The translations under genes and the position numbers were made by a program. Below, piece by piece: positions 24,526 to 32,510 of a DNA stretch of 49,467 bases. The stretch covers positions 1 through 49,467 of the forward strand of contig NZ_JASLIP010000057.1 of the NCBI RefSeq assembly GCF_030152825.1. The letters run 5' to 3'. The notes beneath the pieces are model-generated. The model made no database searches and was not told where the DNA came from. It saw nothing but the letters and a program-made list of their open reading frames with translations. The stretch comes from Corynebacterium sp. (GTDB lineage: Bacteria > Actinomycetota > Actinomycetes > Mycobacteriales > Mycobacteriaceae). Each line of letters opens with the position of its first letter. Position 1 is the first letter of the stretch.

Positions 24526-25761
24526 ATGGAGACACACCGGGGCAGGGCAGAGCCCCATGGGCATAGAGGAGCAAACATCAAGACGAGCAGTGAGCAGACC
24601 GCGGACGCGACCGCGGCGAGCAGTGCGTCGGCGCCGGCCTTGACGCCCCGCAAGGCGAACCGCGTCGAGTGGGCGGATACCGCGAAGGGCCTGTCGATCA
24701 TCGGCGTGTGCCTGATGCACATCGTCACGGCGGTTCCGGACGGCACCAGCACGCCGCTGGGGATGCTGTCCTCCTTCCTCGACCCGCTGCGCATGCCGCT
24801 GTTCTTCCTCGTCTCCGGGCTCTTCGCCCACCGCGTGCTGGAACGCACGCTGGGGGACCTGTGGTACCGCCGCCTGTGGTTTCTGCTCGTTCCCTATCTG
24901 GTCTTCACCCCCTTCCAGGCGCTGATCCGCCTCTATATGGCGGGCAATGCCGACCTGTCGCACCTGATCCAGGCGATACTGTTCGGCGATCCTGGGCTGT
25001 GGTTCCTCTACACGCTGATGGTTTACAACATTGTCGCGTGGTTGCTGCGTAGCCAGCCCGCCGTCGTGGCCCTGGCGCTGTCTTTCGTTCCCATCTGTGC
25101 AGGCATGATGACCGGCTGGGTGCAGACCCAGAGCTTCCGCCAGGCCTTCATCTACATGCCGATCTTCTTTGCGGGTCTGCACTTCCGCACGTGGTTCTTT
25201 GCCCTGGCCAATAAGGCCGGCAACGCGGCGGTCATCCTCGGCACCTTCGGGATCTTTGTGGCCTGGGAGTTCGTGTACCGCTACATGGAGGCGGTGGTCT
25301 TCGAAGGTTGGGACATCGTCATCTCCAGCCAGAACGCCCTCCTCGCACTCATCCGCACCTTCACCGCCGTGCCGTTCGGCGTGGTGCTGGCCGTGTGGCT
25401 GAGCAACACCCCGCTGGTCAACCGCTTCCTGACCTTCGTCGGTGCAAACACGCTGCCGATCTACGTCAGCCACCACGCGATGATGTGGCTTTTCATGGAC
25501 GTCGGCGCCCGCGGCCTGGCCGATAGTGACCCGGAGCGCTTCGGGTTCCTCGCCGAGACCTACCCGCTCATGCTCATCGGCTTTGCTGCGTGCCTGTTCG
25601 CCGGGACCCTGTTCTACAACGTCGGCAAGGTGCCCGTGCTCAAGTGGATCCTTTATCCGCCGGCTTTGCCCCGCGCGGGCGCAGTCCGGCTACACTCGAC
25701 GGCGGTACAACGCCCCACGCAGCGCCAGCAGTGCGCAAGCTCCACCCAGACGCGAAGCTAG
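24526..25761 (+). CDS. Acyltransferase 3 family membrane protein
   Basis: An integral membrane acyltransferase with about ten helices, of the type that moves acetyl or other acyl groups onto envelope sugars or lipids. The core starts near RVEWADTAKGLSIIGVCLMH, with the conserved family Arg/Glu and His, and FFLVSGLFA follows. The start is unclear. ATG 24517 and 24526 are open but lack a ribosome site. A strong AGAGGAG (24565-24571) sits 5 nt before an in-frame ATC at 24577. The last 35 residues are non-hydrophobic and run into what looks like the next promoter (TACACT at 25691). Confidence 0.85.
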   Translation: METHRGRAEPHGHRGANIKTSSEQTADATAASSASAPALTPRKANRVEWADTAKGLSIIGVCLMHIVTAVPDGTSTPLGMLSSFLDPLRMPLFFLVSGLFAHRVLERTLGDLWYRRLWFLLVPYLVFTPFQALIRLYMAGNADLSHLIQAILFGDPGLWFLYTLMVYNIVAWLLRSQPAVVALALSFVPICAGMMTGWVQTQSFRQAFIYMPIFFAGLHFRTWFFALANKAGNAAVILGTFGIFVAWEFVYRYMEAVVFEGWDIVISSQNALLALIRTFTAVPFGVVLAVWLSNTPLVNRFLTFVGANTLPIYVSHHAMMWLFMDVGARGLADSDPERFGFLAETYPLMLIGFAACLFAGTLFYNVGKVPVLKWILYPPALPRAGAVRLHSTAVQRPTQRQQCASSTQTRS

Positions 25762-25773
25762 AAAGCAGTAGCA

Positions 25774-26277
25774 GTGCGCTATTTTTATGACACCGAGTTC
25801 ATCGAAAACGGTCGCACCATCGACCTGATCTCCATCGGTGTTGTCGCGGAGGACGGTCGCGAATTCTACGCGATCTCCACGGAATTCGACGCGGGGGCGG
25901 CCGGCCCCTGGGTCAAGCGCAACGTGCTGCCGCTGCTGCCTCCGCGCTCCCACGCGGCCTGGATGAGCCGCGCGCAGATGCGCGACCAGCTCTACGACTT
26001 CCTCCTGCCGCCCGGCACGACCCGCCGCGACTGGCCCGAACTGTGGGCCTGGCTGGGGGCATACGACCACGTGGCGCTCGCGCAGCTGTGGGGGGATATG
26101 ACCAAGCTGCCCCGCGAGATCCCACACTTCACCCGCGAGCTGCGCCAGCTATGGGAGATGGCCGGCAAACCGCAGCTCCCGGAGGCCCCGTCCAAGGCCC
26201 ACGATGCGCTGGTGGACGCCCGCTTCAACGCCGTGAAGTACCGGCTGAGCATGGCTGCGCTGAGTAAGCGCACTTAA
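25774..26277 (+). CDS. DEDDh 3'-5' exoribonuclease (Rv2179c type)
   Basis: A 167-residue exoribonuclease of the RNase T-like group defined by M. tuberculosis Rv2179c, which trims 3' overhangs of RNA with metal ions. Catalytic residues are D6 and E8 (YDTEF), D98, H143 and D148 (H-x4-D). The start is GTG 25774, with a GAAAG-type ribosome site upstream. The position beside DAHP synthase is the same as in mycobacteria. This is the second DEDDh nuclease of the window and is not closely related to the one at 18.0 kb. Confidence 0.9.
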   Translation: MRYFYDTEFIENGRTIDLISIGVVAEDGREFYAISTEFDAGAAGPWVKRNVLPLLPPRSHAAWMSRAQMRDQLYDFLLPPGTTRRDWPELWAWLGAYDHVALAQLWGDMTKLPREIPHFTRELRQLWEMAGKPQLPEAPSKAHDALVDARFNAVKYRLSMAALSKRT

Positions 26278-26302
26278 TGCGCAGCACAAGGGCAATTTCG
26301 GG

Positions 26303-26308
26303 TATAGT
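26303..26308 (+). promoter_or_regulatory. -10 element for leaderless DAHP synthase mRNA
   Basis: TATAGT ends 7 nt before the ATG at 26316, and no ribosome site is present. Confidence 0.65.
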
Positions 26309-26315
26309 TTCAGGC

Positions 26316-27704
26316 ATGTCTTGGACTATTGACCTCCCCATCGATGAGATGCCCGACCTCCCACCGCTGCCGAACGATATCGCAGCGGAATTTGACCAGG
26401 TTTTTGCTCGTGATGCCAAGCAGCAGCCGAGCTGGGACAAGGATCATGCTTATCGTGTCCGGAGGATTCTCGAGTCCGTCCCGCCGATCGTCGTCGCCCC
26501 GGAGATCCGTCGCCTGCGCAAGCAGCTCGCCGACGTCGCCCTGGGCAAGGCCTTCCTGCTGCAGGGCGGTGACTGCGCCGAGACCTTCGAGTCCAACACC
26601 GAGCCGCACATCCGCGGCAACATCAAGACCCTTCTGCAGATGGCGGTCGTCCTGACCTACGGGGCGTCCACCCCCGTGGTGAAGATGGCCCGCATCGCCG
26701 GCCAGTACGCGAAGCCGCGTTCCGCCGACCGCGACTCCAACGGCCTGCTGAACTACCGCGGCGACCTCGTCAACGGCCACGAGGCCACCGAGGAAGCCCG
26801 CGCCCACGACCCGTCCCGCATGGTGCGCGCCTACGCGAACTCCTCGGCGACCATGAACCTCATCCGCGCGCTGACCAGCTCGGGCACCGCGGACCTGTAC
26901 AAGCTGCACGAGTGGAACCGCGAATTCGTCGCCAGCTCCCCGGCGGGTGCTCGCTACGAGGCCCTGGCCCAGGAGATCGACCGCGGCCTGGAGTTCATGA
27001 GCGCCTGTGGCGTGACCTCCTCCACCCTGCACACCGCAGACATCTACGCCTCCCACGAGGCCCTCGTCCTGGACTACGAGCGCGGCATGCTGCGCCTGGC
27101 CCACGACGAGGAGGGCAGGGACGTGCTCTACAACCTCTCCGCCCACCAGGTGTGGATCGGCGAGCGCACCCGCGGGCTAGACGATGCCCACATCCACTTC
27201 GCCTCCCTGATCGGCAACCCGGTCGGCGTGAAGATCGGGCCGACGACCACCCCGGAGGAGGCCGTCCAGTACGTCCACCGCCTCGACCCGCACAACGATC
27301 CGGGCCGCCTGACGCTGATCACCCGCATGGGTTACGACAAGATCCGCGACGTCCTGCCACCGATCGTGGAGGCCGTGGAGGCCACCGGGCACAAGGTCAT
27401 CTGGCAGACCGACCCGATGCACGGCAACACCTACACCAGCTCCAATGGCTACAAGACCCGCGACTTCGACCGCATCATCGACGAGGTCCAGGGCTTCTTC
27501 GAGGTCCACCGCGCACTCGGCTCCCACCCGGGCGGCGTGCACGTGGAGCTCACGGGTGACGACGTCACCGAGGTCGTCGGCGGCGGCCAGTCCATCACCG
27601 ACGTGGACCTGCCGAAGCGCTACGACACGACTGTCGACCCACGCATGAACACCCAGCAGTCCCTGGAGCTGGCGTTCCTTGTCGCGGAGATGCTCCGCAA
27701 CTAG
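26316..27704 (+). CDS. aroG: Class II DAHP synthase
   Basis: First enzyme of the shikimate pathway, joining PEP and erythrose 4-phosphate. The 462 residues equal the length of M. tuberculosis AroG. Features are the LLQGGDCAETF segment with its metal/substrate Cys, the RIAGQYAKPRS signature, and the HxxWIGERTR and DPMHGNT blocks. The start is ATG 26316, with a TATAGT box 7 nt upstream; an upstream in-frame ATG at 26277 would overlap the -10 and is rejected. In Mtb this enzyme activates chorismate mutase by forming a complex. It converges on pknL. Confidence 0.95.
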   Translation: MSWTIDLPIDEMPDLPPLPNDIAAEFDQVFARDAKQQPSWDKDHAYRVRRILESVPPIVVAPEIRRLRKQLADVALGKAFLLQGGDCAETFESNTEPHIRGNIKTLLQMAVVLTYGASTPVVKMARIAGQYAKPRSADRDSNGLLNYRGDLVNGHEATEEARAHDPSRMVRAYANSSATMNLIRALTSSGTADLYKLHEWNREFVASSPAGARYEALAQEIDRGLEFMSACGVTSSTLHTADIYASHEALVLDYERGMLRLAHDEEGRDVLYNLSAHQVWIGERTRGLDDAHIHFASLIGNPVGVKIGPTTTPEEAVQYVHRLDPHNDPGRLTLITRMGYDKIRDVLPPIVEAVEATGHKVIWQTDPMHGNTYTSSNGYKTRDFDRIIDEVQGFFEVHRALGSHPGGVHVELTGDDVTEVVGGGQSITDVDLPKRYDTTVDPRMNTQQSLELAFLVAEMLRN

Positions 27705-27756
27705 GCTGCTGCCCCTGTAGCCAGCGCTGGTCAGCACCGGTAGCGCGGAAAACGTG

Positions 27757-27792
27757 AACCCCGGCGGAAGGAGATGATCCTTCCCCGGGGTT
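27757..27792. terminator. Terminator between aroG and pknL
   Basis: AACCCCGG and CCGGGGTT plus an inner GGAAGGA/TCCTTCC helix form a 15-bp stem with one bulge and a GATGA loop, followed by ATTTCG. Confidence 0.88.
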
Positions 27793-27908
27793 ATTTCGTG
27801 TGCGGCCAATCGCGTGGGCGGGGTATTCAGGGGGAGCGTGGCTGCTGGGAGTCGGCCAGCGAGTCAGCCCGTGGGGAAGACCCGCGTACCGCCCAACCCC
27901 AGCCACGC

Positions 27909-30293
27909 CTAGAAGGTCGAAATCCGCACCGTATCGCCCTTCTGCGCCTTCCGGCCGGTGTTCGGCGACTGGCTCCACACCAGGCCGTCCTCCGGGCCCG
28001 AAATCTCGACCTCAAAGCCCGCGTCCGCCAGCTTCTCACGGGCCTTCTCCGCCCGCATCCCCAACACGAAGGGGACCGACTCGGCGTTGGAGACCTTGAA
28101 CTTCACCTGCGTGTCCCGGGACGGGTCGACGACCGTGCCCGCCTCCGGTGACTGGGAGGCGACGTCGCCGCCGGAGACGTCCTCGTCATAAACCTCGCCG
28201 TCATCGACCGGGTCCAGACCCGCATCGCGCAGCTCGGCGATGGCCTCGGACTTGCTGAGCCCCGTGATGTCCGGGACCTCCGTGGCATTGTTGACCACGA
28301 TGGTGACCTCGGACTTGCTCGGTACCTCCGTGCCCTTCGAGGGCGTGGTGCGCAGGACGGTGTTCGGGTCGGCGTCGGGGTCGAACTCCTTGATCGTCTT
28401 GCCCACCTTCAAACCGGCGGACTCCAGGGTCTTCTTCGCCCGGTCCAGCTTCTGACCCTCCACGCCCGGCACCCGAACCGGCTTCGGCCCGCGGGAGACG
28501 TGGATGGTCACCGTGGACCCGGTGCGGACCTCGCTGCCGGGAGAGGGGGAGACCTCGGCGACGGTGCCCTTCTTGGCGTCGTCGGAGTAGACCTCCTCGC
28601 CGATCTCGGCGACGAGGGTGCGGGACGTCAGCTTGGCGGAATAGGTCTCCGCCGTGTCCGTTTCACCAGGGATCGGGACGGTCGGCGCCCCGAGGCTGAC
28701 GAGCACCGAAACCTGGCTTCCCTTCGGTGCTCGCTCACCAAAAGGGGGATCGGTCCCCATCACTTCCTTCGCCGGGTGGTCGTCGGAGAATTGCTCATCC
28801 GCCTGGGAGACGAAGCCCGCGTCCTCCACCTTGACGACCGCCGCTTCCCGGTCGAGGCCGATGACCGAGGGGATCTGGCCGTAGCGGCCGGAGGTCAGCC
28901 ACCAGCCACCGAGCCCGATCGCGATGACCAGCGCGGTGATGATCGCGGTCCACAGCAGACCCTTGACCGTGGAGCGGTTGCTGAGCTTCTTTTTTGGCGC
29001 CGGTGGGGGCGCGGGGCGGTGTTCGGGCGCCGGGTAGCCCGCGGGAGCAGCGGGATAGTGCTGTGGCTCTGCGTAGCCCGGCGCCTGCCCATACCCCTGG
29101 GGCTGGGCTGACTCGGCCCACTGGTTATAGCCCTGGTCAGCCTCTTGGGAGTAATTCCCGTAAGGGTCGACCAGCGCGGTTTCCGAGGTTTCGTGAGCCT
29201 GGTCCGGAGCCCCGTAGCGGGTCTCCGCCGTGTCCCCGGACTCATGGGAGCCCGCCGTGGGGTCGAGCGTGACTGCACGGGTGGACATCGCCTCGTCGTC
29301 CCAGGCGAGACGGTCGGTGAAGCTCGAGCCTGCCAGGGCGTGCTGCACGGCGGAATCCGCGGGGACGGGCACCCGGAACGCCGGAAGCTGGAGTTCCGCG
29401 GCAGTCTGGCGGACCGCGGCGAGGAACTCGGAACCGTCCGTGTAGCGATCCTCTGGTGCTCGCTGGCAGGCCCGCAGCACCAGATCGTCGATCTCCGGCG
29501 GCACCCCGTCGATGATCTCGGAGGGGGCGGGGACGTCCTGGGTGAGCCTGCTCAGCGCCGTCTCGACCGGGCTGCCGCCGCTGAAAGGCGTCTCGCCGGT
29601 GAGCAGCTCGTAGAGCAGCACCCCGGCGGAGTAGACATCGGAGGCCGCGCCCAGGGACTGGCCCTGAACCTGCTCCGGGGATAGGTAGGCGACGGTGCCG
29701 ATGACCTGCCCGGTGGCGGAGGTGCGCGCCGCCTCACCCGAGCCCGTCGCAACCGCCCGGACCAGCCCGAAGTCTGCGAGCTTGACCTGGTGATGGGCAC
29801 TGATCAGCACGTTATCCGGCTTGATGTCCCGGTGGATCATGCCCGTGGTGTGGGCAACCGATAGCGCGGTGAGCACCGGCTCCATGACCGAGAGCGCTGC
29901 GTGCGGCGGCATCGGGCCACGCTCCCGGAGCAGTTCCCGCAGCGAACCGCCGTCCACGAGCTCCATGACGAGGAAGACGAACGGGCCATCCTCGCCCTGG
30001 TCGTAGACGTTGACCAGATCCGGGTGCGTGAGCTTTGCGACAGCCCTGGCTTCCCGCTCGAAGCGGGTGCGGAAGGTTGGATCGGTCGCAAGCTCCGGGT
30101 TCATGATTTTCACCGCGACCTCACGGTCCAGGCGAGTGTCCACGGCGTGGTAGACCGTCGACATTCCGCCCTTGGCGATCTTGGCGCCCAGGTGGTAGCG
30201 GTCGTCGAGGTAGCTGCCGGGTTGCGGTTCCATCACTTTTACTGCCGATAATCCTTGCTTATTGTTCTTCTTACGCTCTTCCCCGTTGCCCAT
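27909..30293 (-). CDS. pknL: PASTA-domain Ser/Thr protein kinase PknL
   Basis: A 794-residue transmembrane kinase that senses peptidoglycan and phosphorylates cell wall and division proteins. The kinase domain (about 33-300) has K62, HRD at 154-156 and DFG at 174-176. A Pro/Gln/Tyr-rich juxtamembrane region follows, then one TM helix at about 443-465 and five extracellular PASTA repeats to the C-terminus. The ATG at 30293 is used; M21 (30233) is an alternative, as neither has a strong ribosome site. Mycobacterial PknL lacks PASTA repeats, so this is the corynebacterial form. It is divergent from its probable substrate gene. Confidence 0.95.
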   Translation of the reverse strand: MGNGEERKKNNKQGLSAVKVMEPQPGSYLDDRYHLGAKIAKGGMSTVYHAVDTRLDREVAVKIMNPELATDPTFRTRFEREARAVAKLTHPDLVNVYDQGEDGPFVFLVMELVDGGSLRELLRERGPMPPHAALSVMEPVLTALSVAHTTGMIHRDIKPDNVLISAHHQVKLADFGLVRAVATGSGEAARTSATGQVIGTVAYLSPEQVQGQSLGAASDVYSAGVLLYELLTGETPFSGGSPVETALSRLTQDVPAPSEIIDGVPPEIDDLVLRACQRAPEDRYTDGSEFLAAVRQTAAELQLPAFRVPVPADSAVQHALAGSSFTDRLAWDDEAMSTRAVTLDPTAGSHESGDTAETRYGAPDQAHETSETALVDPYGNYSQEADQGYNQWAESAQPQGYGQAPGYAEPQHYPAAPAGYPAPEHRPAPPPAPKKKLSNRSTVKGLLWTAIITALVIAIGLGGWWLTSGRYGQIPSVIGLDREAAVVKVEDAGFVSQADEQFSDDHPAKEVMGTDPPFGERAPKGSQVSVLVSLGAPTVPIPGETDTAETYSAKLTSRTLVAEIGEEVYSDDAKKGTVAEVSPSPGSEVRTGSTVTIHVSRGPKPVRVPGVEGQKLDRAKKTLESAGLKVGKTIKEFDPDADPNTVLRTTPSKGTEVPSKSEVTIVVNNATEVPDITGLSKSEAIAELRDAGLDPVDDGEVYDEDVSGGDVASQSPEAGTVVDPSRDTQVKFKVSNAESVPFVLGMRAEKAREKLADAGFEVEISGPEDGLVWSQSPNTGRKAQKGDTVRISTF

Positions 30294-30450
30294 ATGTGCC
30301 CGCTACGTAGGCCATTGGGCGGTACGCAGGGCACCGAACGCAGGGGAGGGGCAGGTCGGACTCACACCGTGCCGGGCCGGGCGCAGTAAGCGCCCTAAAG
30401 GCTCAAGTGTGCCTTGAAGGTGTCAACGATTCTAGCCTGTCACAGTCGAA

Positions 30451-30456
30451 TACAAT
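30451..30456 (+). promoter_or_regulatory. -10 element for leaderless mRNA of the DNA-binding protein
   Basis: TACAAT ends 7 nt before the ATG at 30464; this also argues against the ATG at 30455, which overlaps the box. Confidence 0.6.
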
Positions 30457-30463
30457 GGCAGCC

Positions 30464-30925
30464 ATGAGCAACTCCACACAGCCGGATCCGCAGTCTTCCC
30501 ACCCAGAAGCCACCCCAGCAGCCAAAAGCCGCTCCGATCGCGGCCGCGTGACCAGCGGCGTATTGCAGGAAGCCGCCGGCGGCCTGCCCGCGGGCGAGGA
30601 GCTGCTGAGCATCCCCGAGGCCGCCCAGCGCATGGGGGTGGGGCAGAGCAAGATCCTGGATTTGGTGCAGAAGAAAAAGATCCTCGACACCAAGATCGAC
30701 GGGGTGCGCTACCTCCCCGCCCGCTTCTTCGACGAGGACGGCCAGGTTACCCGCTTCCTCCCCGGTGTGGTGGCCCTCCTTCTCGACGGCGGCTACCAGC
30801 CCACGGAGATCCTGGAGTACCTCTTTACTGAGGACGACTCCCTGCCTGGTCGGCCGGTTGATGCGCTGCACGGGCACCTGGCTCGCGAGGTCCGCCGCCG
30901 GGCGCAGGCGATGGCTCTGATTTAG
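30464..30925 (+). CDS. Rv2175c-type winged-helix DNA-binding protein
   Basis: A 153-residue protein with a disordered Ser/Thr/Pro-rich N-terminus (about 1-45), then a helix-turn-helix domain (LLSIPEAAQRMGV...KILDLVQ) and a C-terminal Rv2175c-like domain. In M. tuberculosis the equivalent protein is phosphorylated by PknL on its N-terminal tail, which lowers DNA binding. The divergent pknL neighbour supports the same pair here. The last 101 bp overlap the antisense mannosyltransferase gene. Confidence 0.88.
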   Translation: MSNSTQPDPQSSHPEATPAAKSRSDRGRVTSGVLQEAAGGLPAGEELLSIPEAAQRMGVGQSKILDLVQKKKILDTKIDGVRYLPARFFDEDGQVTRFLPGVVALLLDGGYQPTEILEYLFTEDDSLPGRPVDALHGHLAREVRRRAQAMALI

Positions 30926-32510
30926 CGGCCTTCGGCCACGGCTCGGCCTGCCCTGCGGGCATGCCGGGTGCGAAACCAAGGGTGGCGCGCAGCGCGAACC
31001 ACATCACCACGCCGATGGCGATGACCCACCACAGAACGTAGAGGCGGTTGTTGCCACCGCCGTCGAACATGAAGCACAGCACCGCGCTCAACCAGGCCAC
31101 AATGAAGACCGCCCGGCGGTCGCGGATGCACACGCCCACGATCACCAGCGGGGCGACGTAGTACCAGGGCAGCACCACCGAGTTGAACACGCAGGTCACC
31201 GTGTAGGCCAGGGTCGCACCCAGCAGGGCGCGGCGGACGTCGTGACGGAAGAGCCACCACACCACGACCAGACCGATCAGCATGATGACCATCGAGATCG
31301 GCCGGAAGATGCCGACCAGGACATTGAAGCCGATGTCGTCGTTGATGCGGGAGATGAAGGGCTCCAGGGTGCTGGCCAACATCGTGGGGGCGGCCAGCGG
31401 GTTGATCACCTTCGAGTTGCCGGACATCTCCGCGATCCAACCCCACGTCTGCCCCGAGGCCCAGGTGATGGTGAACATCACGGCCACCACCACAGCCACG
31501 GAGCTGACCCCCGTCCACAGCAACGTGACGAAACGGGCGGCAGTTTCCTTGAACCAACCACGGGGAGCTGGCCCGGCGATGCGGGCCACGGCGATCCAAA
31601 TCAGGAAGGGCAAGGCGATCGCGCCGGTGGCCTTCAACGCCACTCCAGCGGCGATCAGCACGCTGCCCAGCAGCAGCCCGGCGACAGGGCGCAGCCGCAG
31701 GCCCGCCAGAATGCCGAGCATCACGAGCGCCATCATCATCGACTCGGTGTGCAGCCCGCCGATGAGATGCACGATCACTAGGGGATTGGCCACGCCCAGC
31801 CACACCGCCAGGTCGGGGTCGCTGCCGAGTTCGGCTGCTAGACGGCGCACCACCCAGATCAGCGCCACGAAGGCCACCAGGGTCAGAAACTTGAATACGA
31901 AGATCCCGGCGGTGACGTTATCCCCGGTGATCGTGGTGACCCCCTTGCCCAACCACAGGTGGCCGGGGCCGTAGGGGGTGGTGGTGTTGCGCCAGTCAGC
32001 AGAGACCTCGTAGAGCATGGGGCCCCGGTTGGCCGCCGCACCCACCCGGTAGGCATCCAGCCCTTCCTTCGCCAGCGCCCCCTGCATCAAATAGGAGTAA
32101 ATATCGCGGCTCATCAACGGTGCTGCCAGCACCATCGGCCCGACCCACGCGGCGATCGCGCGCTGTGGCAAGGAGCGCCCGCCCCGGAGCACGAGCCCGC
32201 CGACGATCGCCCAACTGAGCACCAGCAGCGCAATGCCCACCCACAACACGACGGAGAAGATCCCCGCCATGTGTCCGAAGGTCAGCCAATCCAGGCCGAG
32301 GGCTTGCATGATGCCGCCGCGTTCGCGGGTAGCGCCCACCGTGTAGGAACACAGCGTGAGAACCACCGAGCCGATCAGCCCCATGCGGATCGCACTGCCC
32401 ATGCTTTGCGCCCGCAGCCACGCGGAGGGGTGGGCGACGACGGGGTGCTCAGTGAAAGGTCGGCTGGTCGCCGCTGCCTTATCCTGCGACTCCTGCAACT
32501 GCGTGCTCAT
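30825..32510 (-). CDS. mptA: Alpha-(1->6)-mannopyranosyltransferase (MptA-like, GT-C)
   Basis: A 561-residue polytopic (about 12 helices) GT-C enzyme that uses polyprenyl-phosphomannose to lengthen the alpha-1,6 mannan backbone of lipomannan outside the membrane. The first large loop contains the SRDIYSY acidic motif and the TPYGPGHL segment of the MptA/MptB family. A hydrophilic Pro/Gly/Ala-rich tail of about 45 residues overlaps the convergent gene. The ATG overlaps the stop of the CrtI-like gene (ATGA). A role as MptB-like paralogue is possible, but the locus beside pknL/Rv2175c is that of MptA. Confidence 0.88.
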   Translation of the reverse strand: MSTQLQESQDKAAATSRPFTEHPVVAHPSAWLRAQSMGSAIRMGLIGSVVLTLCSYTVGATRERGGIMQALGLDWLTFGHMAGIFSVVLWVGIALLVLSWAIVGGLVLRGGRSLPQRAIAAWVGPMVLAAPLMSRDIYSYLMQGALAKEGLDAYRVGAAANRGPMLYEVSADWRNTTTPYGPGHLWLGKGVTTITGDNVTAGIFVFKFLTLVAFVALIWVVRRLAAELGSDPDLAVWLGVANPLVIVHLIGGLHTESMMMALVMLGILAGLRLRPVAGLLLGSVLIAAGVALKATGAIALPFLIWIAVARIAGPAPRGWFKETAARFVTLLWTGVSSVAVVVAVMFTITWASGQTWGWIAEMSGNSKVINPLAAPTMLASTLEPFISRINDDIGFNVLVGIFRPISMVIMLIGLVVVWWLFRHDVRRALLGATLAYTVTCVFNSVVLPWYYVAPLVIVGVCIRDRRAVFIVAWLSAVLCFMFDGGGNNRLYVLWWVIAIGVVMWFALRATLGFAPGMPAGQAEPWPKAAKSEPSPAPGGGPREPGARAAHQPADQAGSRPQ

